A DNA stretch of 24,759 nucleotides, from NCBI GenBank assembly GCA_047973435.1, contig JBKECA010000411.1, forward strand, positions 1 to 24,759, given 5' to 3'. Made by a program: the position numbers and the translations under genes. The notes under the pieces were generated by a model, which was not told the DNA's origin, did no database searches, and saw only the letters and a list, made by a program, of their open reading frames with translations. Every line of letters starts with the position of its first letter. Position 1 is the first letter of the stretch. Below, piece after piece: positions 8,353 to 15,350 of the stretch. Origin of the DNA: JBKECA01 sp047973435. GTDB taxonomy: Bacteria; Planctomycetota; Planctomycetia; Planctomycetales; Planctomycetaceae.

Positions 8353-10079
8353 CCCCGTTCCAACGTCGTCCGGCCAAGTGCGTAGTCAAACTCGCTGACC
8401 GCGGGAATCAGCATGGCAACCGTCGTGAAGCCATAGGCGATCACGATCGACAACAGCACTCCCAGCGTATTCCCCAGCAGGTAGCCGGTAATGGCGTAGA
8501 ACGTGAGGAACGGGAGCAGAATCGCTGCCAGAAACAGGGCCGATGACGGATTGCGTTGTCCCAGCGAGGCCCACAATCCCAACCCGCCGCCAACGATGAA
8601 GACCAGAAACGGACCAAACTGCAGTGCGTACGACGCCCGGGCCTCGACAATCATCACCAGACACAGAAACGTCCCGACGAACAGAAAGAAGACCGTTCCC
8701 AGGCTGTGCAAGATGGCTCGCCGAGAGACGTCATAGCTAAGGGCCGCGTGCAGACCCAGCATCGCACAGAAACCGGCCAGCGAGATCAACCCGATCAGCA
8801 GATAAAGAAAGTTCTCGATGTTGAGCGCTCCTTTGGCGGCATACGCCACCAGGAACAGCAGCGGCATCAGCAGCACTTCCTTGCAGTTGTAGAGTATGCC
8901 GCCGAGTTTGCCAAAGATGAACTCCTTGGCCGTTACGTCTGTGACAAGCAACAGCTCCAGTGTTTGACTGTCTCGCTCCGAGGTCAGCGCCGTTACCGCC
9001 TGGGCCGTCACCAGCAACAGGCCAATGACCGTCAGCATGGTAAATGCGGCGCCACTGCGATCGGTCATCCCCAGAATCAGCTCCGCGCCGGGGGGCTCCC
9101 GCCATACCCACAGGGCCAGCAGCGCCGCCAGCACGAAGTAGGCCCCTTTGATGACCAGCATCTTCCGTCCGTAGGCCCGAGTACAAATCTCCCGCCAGAT
9201 GATCGGATTCGACCAGATCAGACGATGTCGGGAGCGTGTCGTCGCTTGCGTCTGAGCCGCGTCACGGACTTGCTCGTAAGCGGCCCGAGAGGGGTTCCAG
9301 ACCCGCACCATGAACGTCGTGAAGGTCAGCAGTGAGGCGGCCAGCCCCAGCAATGCGATGACCGCCTCCCAAGCAGAAATGACCGGCTGCGCTACATCCG
9401 GCTGTCGGGCGAGCGGATGCAATAATTCACCAAGAGCCCGATACGGATTCAGCAGGCTGATCCACCGCCCCAGTCCCAGTTCGACACCCAGTAAGGCACT
9501 CAATGCCTCCACACTCCCCAGGAACAGCACCGCTCCCAGCACCGTCACCGCGAGGGTTTGAAACGTCTTCTCTCGCCAGTAAGCGACGAGCGTCCCCCAA
9601 CTCCCGGCCGCCAGACCGGCAGACAGACACAAGGCCTGTAGCCACAACACCTGCGACAGCGTCACCCCTCCCAGCAGCCGGATGAAGCACAAGACCGGCA
9701 GTGACACGGCAATCAGTGTTCCGACCGGAATCAGGCTCGCCAGCAGTTTCCCCAGCACCAGCTCACGACTCCGCAGGTCCGTCATGAGGAGAAGAATGAG
9801 TGTCCGTTTGTCCTTTTCCTGAGCCACCGTGTTGGCGGAAAAGAGCAGCGCCGCGGCGATCGTCAGCGATAGTTGAACGAATCCCGCGAGGCTGAAGACG
9901 TAGTTTCCGAATCGCGCGACGTCGCCAACATTGCGTACCTTCTGAAAACCGAAGGTCGCCTGTCCCGCGGTGTACAGGAGAATGGTGAAGGCCGCGACAG
10001 CCCCCGCCCGCAGCAGATAATGTCGCCACTGCCGAGGAACGGTCAGGGCTTCGCGTGTGAATAAGGGTCCGGCCAGCAT
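8349..10079 (-). CDS. ABC-2 type transporter permease with duplicated halves
   Basis: With the start at 10079 (MLAGPLFTREALTVPRQWRHY) this is a 576-residue polytopic protein with about 12 hydrophobic segments. It appears to be two ABC-2 permease halves in tandem: KRTLILLLMTDLRSRELVLG (about 92-111) is echoed by QTLELLLVTDVTAKEFIFGK (about 372-391), each followed by several membrane helices. Such permeases work with a separate ATPase, which is not in this window. The frame is open to 10373, but the extra 98 residues are Cys/Arg-rich and precede the conserved amphipathic opening, so the internal start is preferred; no Shine-Dalgarno confirms it. The downstream CNNM gene overlaps by 4 bases. Substrate unknown. 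Confidence 0.8.
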   Translation of the reverse strand: MLAGPLFTREALTVPRQWRHYLLRAGAVAAFTILLYTAGQATFGFQKVRNVGDVARFGNYVFSLAGFVQLSLTIAAALLFSANTVAQEKDKRTLILLLMTDLRSRELVLGKLLASLIPVGTLIAVSLPVLCFIRLLGGVTLSQVLWLQALCLSAGLAAGSWGTLVAYWREKTFQTLAVTVLGAVLFLGSVEALSALLGVELGLGRWISLLNPYRALGELLHPLARQPDVAQPVISAWEAVIALLGLAASLLTFTTFMVRVWNPSRAAYEQVRDAAQTQATTRSRHRLIWSNPIIWREICTRAYGRKMLVIKGAYFVLAALLALWVWREPPGAELILGMTDRSGAAFTMLTVIGLLLVTAQAVTALTSERDSQTLELLLVTDVTAKEFIFGKLGGILYNCKEVLLMPLLFLVAYAAKGALNIENFLYLLIGLISLAGFCAMLGLHAALSYDVSRRAILHSLGTVFFLFVGTFLCLVMIVEARASYALQFGPFLVFIVGGGLGLWASLGQRNPSSALFLAAILLPFLTFYAITGYLLGNTLGVLLSIVIAYGFTTVAMLIPAVSEFDYALGRTTLERG

Positions 10080-10461
10080 CGCGCTTGTAACACCGATATA
10101 GAGCTTGTGACACCAATAAACCACGAGCGAATCGAACCGCGGACTTGCGGAGGCTTCGTTCCGTGATTGAGACAGAGGGATTTCGATCCGCAGTCGCCCC
10201 GTTGCAGACAACGGCAGCAGGCCGCCATCCTCAACAGCGCACGCGGCAAGTTTAGCGATTTCACCGTCGGTTACGCACCTCCAGCGGAGGAAATCGGCAA
10301 CGTCAATCGAGTTCTGGCACCCGCTGGCCCCCAACCTGAACCACGGGGGCACTCTGCACACGGCTGCGGCCACCGCAACCAGCTGAGGCTCCGTGCGGCG
10401 AAATCCGGCTCCGCCGGCTGGTTTGGGGTAATGTGACTGGTCCCGGACGCACGCATCCCCA

Positions 10462-10493
10462 CAGAACCGTTCAGAACCGGCCGCGTGCGGTAC
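10462..10493 (-). repeat. CCGCACGCGG-head repeat, minus orientation (copy E)
   Basis: On the minus strand, CCGCACGCGGCCGGTTCTGA (10490-10471) matches 19 of 20 bases of the plus-strand sequence at 24497-24516. The next bases repeat the unit GGTTCTGAACGGTTCTG. The first ten bases are shared with the ~95-bp repeat copies, so this looks like a related element with a different tail. Confidence 0.5.
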
Positions 10494-10622
10494 ACTTCAG
10501 TCAGTCTCGACGAACGTTGCCGAAGCGGCCAGCATTGACCGGTTTTTTGAGCAACTTGCAGTGGCGACCAGCTTCTGCAACCGATCTTACACCATTGCCG
10601 CCCCACTCGGTCGACCGCCTTT

Positions 10623-10627
10623 GAGGA
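10623..10627 (+). promoter_or_regulatory. Shine-Dalgarno site of the nuclease-fold gene
   Basis: GAGGA lies 6 bases before the ATG at 10634 and supports that start. Confidence 0.5.
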
Positions 10628-10633
10628 ACCAGA

Positions 10634-11533
10634 ATGCCGCGATTACTGGCGAACTGTCTGCTTGCGCTGGGGCTCATTGCGGGGTGGAGCGCGCACCTGC
10701 CAGCCGACGATTACATTAAAGTCGGTGCCTGGAACATCCAGAATCTGGGCGACCGCACGCTGGGGCAGTTTCCGGCCGCGCTGGCGGAGCATTTCATCGT
10801 GGCGGATCTCGATGTCCTCGCCCTGGAGGAAATCTGGGACACCGACGGCGTCGACGGCACGATCACCAGCACCAAGCTCGATGAAACAATGGCGAGGCTG
10901 AATCAGGAGCCCGATCACGACTGGACCTATGTTCTGTTTCCCAAGCGAGACCCGACCGAACTGATGCAGCATGTCGGGGTCGCCTGGAACCGCAAGCGTC
11001 TGCATCGCGTTGGAGAACCGTTGCGGATTCCGGTCGAGTGTGCCAACGCCGAGACTTGGAAGCGGACGCCATACGCTGTTAAGTTCTCCCTCGGCGCGGG
11101 TCGCAACGACTTCGTCCTGATCCCACTGCACATGAAGTCCAATCGACCAGTGGAAGGCCTGCCCAATCCGGTCCAGTTGCGGAGTGAAGAGGCCGCCGCA
11201 CTCGCGGCACAGATCGACCACGTTCGCAATCACTTCCACGATCAGGACCTGATCCTGCTGGGGGATCTCAACTGCCTGAAGTCCGATGAACCCGCGCTGC
11301 AGCAGCTGTTGGCACAGGGGTTTCGCGACCTCAACAACGAAGACGCCATCACCTACCGTACCACGAAGTATCTCAGCCCGTTTGACCGCATCTTGATCCC
11401 CGAGGAGCAATCCGAGTTCCGCTACAGCGAGCAGTACATCCTGACTCCTGCGCGTGGCAGGCAGCACTTCAATCGCTATTCGGACCACTACCTCGTGCTG
11501 ACCGCGATCCGCGTGCTGCCGGACGACGATTGA
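10634..11533 (+). CDS. Exported endonuclease/exonuclease/phosphatase-fold protein
   Basis: A 299-residue protein with an N-terminal signal peptide (MPRLLANCLLALGLIAGWSA, cleavage near HLPAD). The rest is a full EEP (DNase I-like) fold with its motifs in order: WNIQNLG (Asn34 or Asn37), LALEEIWD (metal-ligand Glu65/66), PLHMKSN (His166), GDLNCLKSD (Asp211, Asn213), SPFDRIL (Asp251) and RYSDHYLV (Asp284, His285). These are the residues used by Mg2+-dependent phosphodiesterases, so the protein is probably active. In this superfamily exported members cleave nucleic acids or phospholipid headgroups; the resemblance to DNase I-type proteins favours an extracellular or periplasmic nuclease, which is an inference. 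A Shine-Dalgarno (GAGGA) supports the start. The next gene begins 12 bases after the stop. Confidence 0.85.
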   Translation: MPRLLANCLLALGLIAGWSAHLPADDYIKVGAWNIQNLGDRTLGQFPAALAEHFIVADLDVLALEEIWDTDGVDGTITSTKLDETMARLNQEPDHDWTYVLFPKRDPTELMQHVGVAWNRKRLHRVGEPLRIPVECANAETWKRTPYAVKFSLGAGRNDFVLIPLHMKSNRPVEGLPNPVQLRSEEAAALAAQIDHVRNHFHDQDLILLGDLNCLKSDEPALQQLLAQGFRDLNNEDAITYRTTKYLSPFDRILIPEEQSEFRYSEQYILTPARGRQHFNRYSDHYLVLTAIRVLPDDD

Positions 11534-11545
11534 CAGGCGACCGCC

Positions 11546-12481
11546 ATGCACTGCATTCCCATCGCCTCACTCGATGACCCGCGACTGGCTCCCTATCGCC
11601 AGCTGAAGCAGTCAAACCTGACCCGCTGGTCCGGTCAGTTCATCGCCGAAGGAAAGCTGGTGGTCGAACGGCTACTGGCCAGTCGATTCCGCACCGAGTC
11701 GCTGCTGCTCAGCGACCGCAAGCTGGACTTGCTGCCCAAGCTGCCCCCCGAGGGGGATCTGCCGGTCTTTGTCGTGACCGAAGATCAGGCTCGGGAGCTG
11801 ACCGGCTTCAACTTCCACGCCGGGGTGATGGCGTGCGGCTTGCGTGAGGAGCCCGACACAATCGAGCGGTTCATCCCAAGTTGTGTCGATGAAGGTTCCT
11901 CACCTCCGAGCCGGCCGGCGTCAGCCGCCGGACAGGGCGACGATGGTGCCTCGGTCCAGGTGCTGACGCATCCCGGCTCGCCGGATGAGGGTGGGCAAAC
12001 CGCAGCGCACGGCCGCGCCCAACTCCTCGTCGCCTGTCCCCGCATGACCGACCCGGACAATCTCGGCAGCCTGATACGGCTGTGTCGGGCCTTTGGCGTC
12101 GCGGGGCTGCTGCTGGGCGAAGGTTGCTGCGATCCGTTCTCGCGTCGCACGCTACGGGTCTCGATGGGAAATGCCTTCGCGCTGCCGACCGTCGAGTCGA
12201 CCGACCTGCGACGTGACCTGACGCGACTGCGAACAGATGCGGGCTATCATCTGTCCGCCACCGTTCTTGATTCTTCCGCCACGCCGCTGCACGCGGCCGC
12301 ACGACTGCCGCGCGACGTGCTGCTGCTCGGCAACGAGACGCATGGCCTCAGCTCCGACTGGGTTGAGTTCTGCGATCGCCAGCTGACGATCCCGATGCAC
12401 GGCGGGACCGATTCGCTGAATGTCTCCGTCGCCGCCGGGATCTTTCTGCACTGGCTGGCCCAGCCAGCCGTGCCGGAGTGA
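11546..12481 (+). CDS. TrmH/SpoU-family RNA 2'-O-methyltransferase with a repeat-encoded linker
   Basis: A 311-residue SPOUT methyltransferase. The N-terminal substrate-binding domain (about 1-112) contains KQSNLTRWSGQFIAEGKLVV and FNFHAGVMACG. The C-terminal knotted domain (about 157-306) has the three SpoU motifs: DPDNLGSLIRLCRAFG, LLLGNETHGLS and IPMHGGTDSLNVSVAAGI. The family transfers methyl groups from S-adenosylmethionine to a ribose 2'-OH in rRNA or tRNA; the target nucleotide cannot be told. Between the domains sits a Ser/Pro/Gly-rich linker (about 114-155). Its middle, residues ~120-146, is translated from the inverted-repeat element at 11905-11982. That element is 78 bases long, a multiple of three, so the frame survives. 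All catalytic motifs are intact. It probably shares a transcript with the nuclease gene 12 bases upstream. Confidence 0.87.
   Translation: MHCIPIASLDDPRLAPYRQLKQSNLTRWSGQFIAEGKLVVERLLASRFRTESLLLSDRKLDLLPKLPPEGDLPVFVVTEDQARELTGFNFHAGVMACGLREEPDTIERFIPSCVDEGSSPPSRPASAAGQGDDGASVQVLTHPGSPDEGGQTAAHGRAQLLVACPRMTDPDNLGSLIRLCRAFGVAGLLLGEGCCDPFSRRTLRVSMGNAFALPTVESTDLRRDLTRLRTDAGYHLSATVLDSSATPLHAAARLPRDVLLLGNETHGLSSDWVEFCDRQLTIPMHGGTDSLNVSVAAGIFLHWLAQPAVPE
11905..11982 (+). repeat. Inverted-repeat element, copy 1 (inside the methyltransferase gene)
   Basis: A 78-bp element with left arm TCCGAGCCGGCCGGCGTCAGC and right arm ending GCATCCCGGCTCGCC; GCGTCAGC pairs with GCTGACGC and CGAGCCGG with CCCGGCTCG. 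The 36-base centre aligns without gaps to the centre of copy 2. It is translated as part of the interdomain linker. Confidence 0.8.
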
Positions 12482-12598
12482 GGCAAGTCTACTCACCTTC
12501 GGGGAAGCGGCGTGGTGTTCTGCTGAAGTCGCGACGTGGTTGCCTATACTGCACGGCGAGTTACTAGAACCTCTGACGCGCACAACTGATCCTTAGCT

Positions 12599-12676
12599 GG
12601 CGAGCCGGCTGGCGTCAGCCGCCAGACGGATCGTCATTCCTTAGACGGTCCGGGTGCTGACGCATCCCGGTTCGCC
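12599..12676 (+). repeat. Inverted-repeat element, copy 2 (upstream of fumC)
   Basis: A 78-bp element of the same length and orientation as copy 1. The left arm starts GGCGAGCCGGCTGGCGTCAG and the right arm is GCTGACGC followed by ATCCCGGTTCGCC; about 17 of 21 arm positions pair. It lies in the fumC leader, 72 bases before the start codon. Confidence 0.8.
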
Positions 12677-12748
12677 TGGGCGGATTGACCTTCGGTCAGG
12701 CAACTCATTTCGATTCAGTCTTGTTCTCCAACATCCCGGCTTCCCGCC

Positions 12749-14173
12749 ATGTCTGACTACCGCATCGAACACGATTCCATGGGCGAAGTGAAAGTTCCTG
12801 CCCAGGCCTACTACAGCGCTCAGACGCAGCGGGCGGTTGAGAACTTTCCAATCTCGGGCTGGCCGTTGCATTCGGATCTGATCCACGCGATGGGCCTCGT
12901 CAAGTGGGCTTGCGGCATCGCGAATCGCGATCTGGGAAAGCTCGAACAGACCGGCAAGAACCGGCTCGACGCCAAACAGGTCGAGGCGCTGCTCGCCGCC
13001 GCCAAGGAAGTGGCAGCGGGGAAGTTCGACGACCAGTTTCCGATCGACGTCTTCCAGACCGGGTCGGGAACGTCGAGCAACATGAACGTCAACGAGGTGA
13101 TCTCGAATCGCGCCATTGAAATCCTCGGCGGGGACCGCTTCTCACAGTCGAAACCGGTGCACCCCAACGACCATGTCAACATGGGGCAGTCAACGAATGA
13201 CACCTTCCCCACCGCCATTCATGTCGCGGTGGCAATGGCGATCCACAACAACCTGATCCCCGCGCTCAAGTCCTTCCGGGACGTGCTCGAGCAGAAGGCC
13301 AGGGACTGGGATCAGATCATCAAGATTGGCCGCACGCATCTGGCGGACGCCACGCCGTTGCGACTGGGACAGGAATTCGGCGGTTTCGCGCGTCAGCTCC
13401 ATCTGGCTGTGCAGCGCGCGGAGCAGTCGATCAAGCCGATTCTCGAACTCCCCGTGGGCGGCACGGCTGTCGGCAGCGGCATCAACACGCATCCCGAGTT
13501 CGGTGGTCGCGTCGCGGCAGCCCTGGCTCAGGAGACTGACATCCCCTTTGAAGAAGCCACCAACCACTTCGAGGCCAACGCCCAACGGGACGGCCTGGTC
13601 GAATGCCACGGCCAGCTCAAGGCGGTCGCCAACACGCTGTTCAATGTCGGCAACAACATTCGCTGGCTTGGCAGCGGCCCGCGCTGTGCCTTCTACGAAG
13701 TGATGATTCCCGACCTGCAGCCGGGCAGCTCGATCATGCCGGGCAAGGTCAACCCGGTGATGTGCGAGGCCCTGATGCAGGCCTGCGCCCGCGTCATCGG
13801 CAACGACGGCACGCTCACCATCAGCGGCCTGACCGGCGGCAACTTTCAGCTGAATATCATGATGCCGGTGATGGGCCAGACCGCCCTCGAATCGGTGATG
13901 TTGCTGACCGGCGCGACGAATGCGTTCGTCGACAAGTGTGCGAAGGACCTCCAAGCCAACGAGGAGGCCTGCCTGGCCTCGGTGGAAAAGAGCCTGTCGA
14001 TGGTCACCAGCCTGAACCCGCACATCGGCTACGAGAAGGCCGCCAAGTTGGCGAAGGAGGCATTTAAAACCGGCAAGACGATCCGCGAACTCTGCACCGA
14101 ACAGAACATCCTGCCGCCGGACACCCTGAAAGCCGCCCTGGACCCGATGAGCATGACGGAGCCGCAGGCGTAG
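12749..14173 (+). CDS. fumC: Fumarate hydratase, class II
   Basis: A 474-residue enzyme, close to the ~467 residues of E. coli FumC, collinear over its whole length. It interconverts fumarate and L-malate in the TCA cycle as a cytoplasmic, iron-independent homotetramer. Diagnostic segments are QTGSGTSSNMNVNEV (103-117), HPNDHVNMGQSTNDTFPTA (138-156), GRTHLADATPLRLGQEFGG (194-212, His197) and the signature GSSIMPGKVNPV (326-337, Ser328 and Lys333). All active-site loops are present. The related aspartase shares the GSSxMPxKxN signature, but the sequence around THLADATPLRLGQE and the N-terminal YRIEHDSMGEVKVPAQAYY fit fumarase better. There is no Shine-Dalgarno before the ATG. It appears to be a single-gene unit, with hairpin elements on both sides. 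Confidence 0.95.
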   Translation: MSDYRIEHDSMGEVKVPAQAYYSAQTQRAVENFPISGWPLHSDLIHAMGLVKWACGIANRDLGKLEQTGKNRLDAKQVEALLAAAKEVAAGKFDDQFPIDVFQTGSGTSSNMNVNEVISNRAIEILGGDRFSQSKPVHPNDHVNMGQSTNDTFPTAIHVAVAMAIHNNLIPALKSFRDVLEQKARDWDQIIKIGRTHLADATPLRLGQEFGGFARQLHLAVQRAEQSIKPILELPVGGTAVGSGINTHPEFGGRVAAALAQETDIPFEEATNHFEANAQRDGLVECHGQLKAVANTLFNVGNNIRWLGSGPRCAFYEVMIPDLQPGSSIMPGKVNPVMCEALMQACARVIGNDGTLTISGLTGGNFQLNIMMPVMGQTALESVMLLTGATNAFVDKCAKDLQANEEACLASVEKSLSMVTSLNPHIGYEKAAKLAKEAFKTGKTIRELCTEQNILPPDTLKAALDPMSMTEPQA

Positions 14174-14230
14174 GGCGAAACCCCGCATGAGTCAGGCTGG
14201 CTCGCTGAGGGTTCTACCGCAATTGAACTC

Positions 14231-14274
14231 CGGCGAGTCGGCCGACGTCCGTCGCCGGACGGAAGGACTCGCCG
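14231..14274 (+). repeat. Short palindromic element after fumC (truncated relative of the inverted-repeat family)
   Basis: Outer arms CGGCGAGTC and GACTCGCCG pair perfectly (9 bp); an inner hairpin CGTCCG-TCGC-CGGACG also pairs perfectly. Its left half reads like the left half of copies 1 and 2 with a few substitutions, so it may be a shortened copy. At 58 bases past the fumC stop it could act as a transcript-end structure, though no T-run follows. Confidence 0.6.
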
Positions 14275-14316
14275 ACGAAGGTGATTTAACAATCCCCACA
14301 GCTGGCACGCGTTTCA

Positions 14317-14412
14317 GACTGCTGATATATACCGCACGTGGCCAATGTTGATATGTTTTGCCTCGCGGGGCTTAAACGTCGGAATTGTCTCACTTGCTGC
14401 CGCGGGCAGTAT
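14317..14412 (+). repeat. Dispersed ~95-bp repeat, copy B (before murQ)
   Basis: It starts GACTGCTGATATATACCGCA and runs through TTTTGCCTCGCGGGGCTT to CCGCGGGCAGTAT. By eye it matches copy C at 16275-16371 without gaps at roughly 85% of positions and in the same orientation. It ends about 45 bases before the murQ ATG. Confidence 0.8.
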
Positions 14413-14415
14413 AAT
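14385..14415 (+). promoter_or_regulatory. Possible murQ promoter at the end of repeat copy B
   Basis: TTGTCT (14385-14390) and a perfect TATAAT (14410-14415) are separated by 19 bases, longer than ideal. The spacing to the murQ ATG would leave a leader of about 35 bases. The -10 sits where repeat copy B ends; copy C has GATCAC at the corresponding place, so the box is not a general property of the repeat. Confidence 0.35.
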
Positions 14416-14456
14416 CGTCAGCAGTTCCATCGTCTCAGTGTCGCCAAGTCAACTCC

Positions 14457-15350
14457 ATGATCCCCACAACAGAAGCCCGCAATCCCAAATCGGAGCAGAT
14501 TGACGCCCTCCCAGTCATTGAAATCGTGCGGTTGATGAACACCGAAGACGCTCGCGTGGCGGAGGCGGTCGGCCGAGAAGCGGAACCGATTGCAGCTGCG
14601 ATTGAGGTCATCGCCAATCGACTGCGACAAGGGGGCCGGCTGATCTACATTGGAGCCGGAACCTCGGGACGGTTGGGGGTCCTCGACGCCAGCGAATGCC
14701 CCCCGACCTTCAGCACTCCGCCGTCGATGGTGGTCGGCCTGATCGCTGGCGGATACGACGCCCTCACCCGCGCGATCGAAGGGGCGGAAGATCATCCTGA
14801 GTTTGCCGTCTCGGACTTACAGCGCATCCAACTCTCTCGCCAGGATGTCGTCGTTGGCATCGCGACCAGCGGACGGACTCCGTACGTCATTGGCGGACTC
14901 GACTACGCCCGCTCGCAAGGGGCGTTCGCCATCGGCTTGGCCTGCAACGCCGGCCCGTTGCTCGCGAAATCCGCCGACTTGATGATCGTGCCGGTGGTCG
15001 GTCCCGAAATCATCAGCGGTTCCACTCGCCTGAAGGCGGGCACGGCGACCAAACTCGTGCTCAACATGCTGACAACGGGCGCGATGGTGCTGCTCGGAAA
15101 GACCTACGGCAACCGGATGGTCGACCTGCGCGCCACCAATTCCAAGCTCGTCGACCGCACCCGTCGGATGCTGGCGGAATTCACCGGACTCCCCGAGGAC
15201 GCTGCCGAGGACAAATTGCTCGAATGCGGTGGTGAACTCAAAACGGCCATCGTCGCCGAGTTGCAGGGCCTCTCGGCAAAGCAGGCTCGCCAGCGGCTGG
15301 CCGCCGCGCGGGGACAGCTGAGGCAAGCCCTGGAAGGCGACACGCCATGA
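14457..15350 (+). CDS. murQ: N-acetylmuramic acid 6-phosphate etherase
   Basis: A 297-residue SIS-domain protein, equal in length to E. coli MurQ. It cleaves the lactyl ether of MurNAc-6-phosphate, giving GlcNAc-6-phosphate and D-lactate, in peptidoglycan recycling. The N-terminus TEARNPKSEQIDALPVIEIV is typical. The sugar-phosphate loop reads IGAGTSGRLGVLDASECPPT, with catalytic Glu80; IEGAEDHPE supplies Glu111, the second conserved acid. GIATSGRTPYVIGGL and GSTRLKAGTATKLVLNMLTT complete the SIS domain, and a C-terminal UBA-like helical part (about 235-290) ends with LSAKQARQRLAAARGQLRQA. The stop overlaps the next gene's ATG in an ATGA, so the two are surely co-translated. The start lacks a Shine-Dalgarno but gives the family length. 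Confidence 0.95.
   Translation: MIPTTEARNPKSEQIDALPVIEIVRLMNTEDARVAEAVGREAEPIAAAIEVIANRLRQGGRLIYIGAGTSGRLGVLDASECPPTFSTPPSMVVGLIAGGYDALTRAIEGAEDHPEFAVSDLQRIQLSRQDVVVGIATSGRTPYVIGGLDYARSQGAFAIGLACNAGPLLAKSADLMIVPVVGPEIISGSTRLKAGTATKLVLNMLTTGAMVLLGKTYGNRMVDLRATNSKLVDRTRRMLAEFTGLPEDAAEDKLLECGGELKTAIVAELQGLSAKQARQRLAAARGQLRQALEGDTP

Larger units (their letters stand above)
10080..10633. other. Divergent intergenic region between ABC permease and exported nuclease-fold gene
   Basis: About 550 bases without a supportable gene; it must carry the promoters of both flanking genes. Visible items are the paired tracts TTGTAACACCGATATA and TTGTGACACCAATAAA near 10085-10120, the motif copy at 10462-10493 and the Shine-Dalgarno at 10623-10627. 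I could not identify clear -10/-35 boxes. Confidence 0.45.

Noticed and set aside
12522..12550. fumC promoter with TATACT at 12545
   Set aside because: No acceptable -35 at 16-18 bases and an unusually long leader of about 190 bases; not supportable.
13190..14188. 332-codon open frame on the minus strand opposite fumC
   Set aside because: fumC is unmistakable on the plus strand; the opposite product has no motif.
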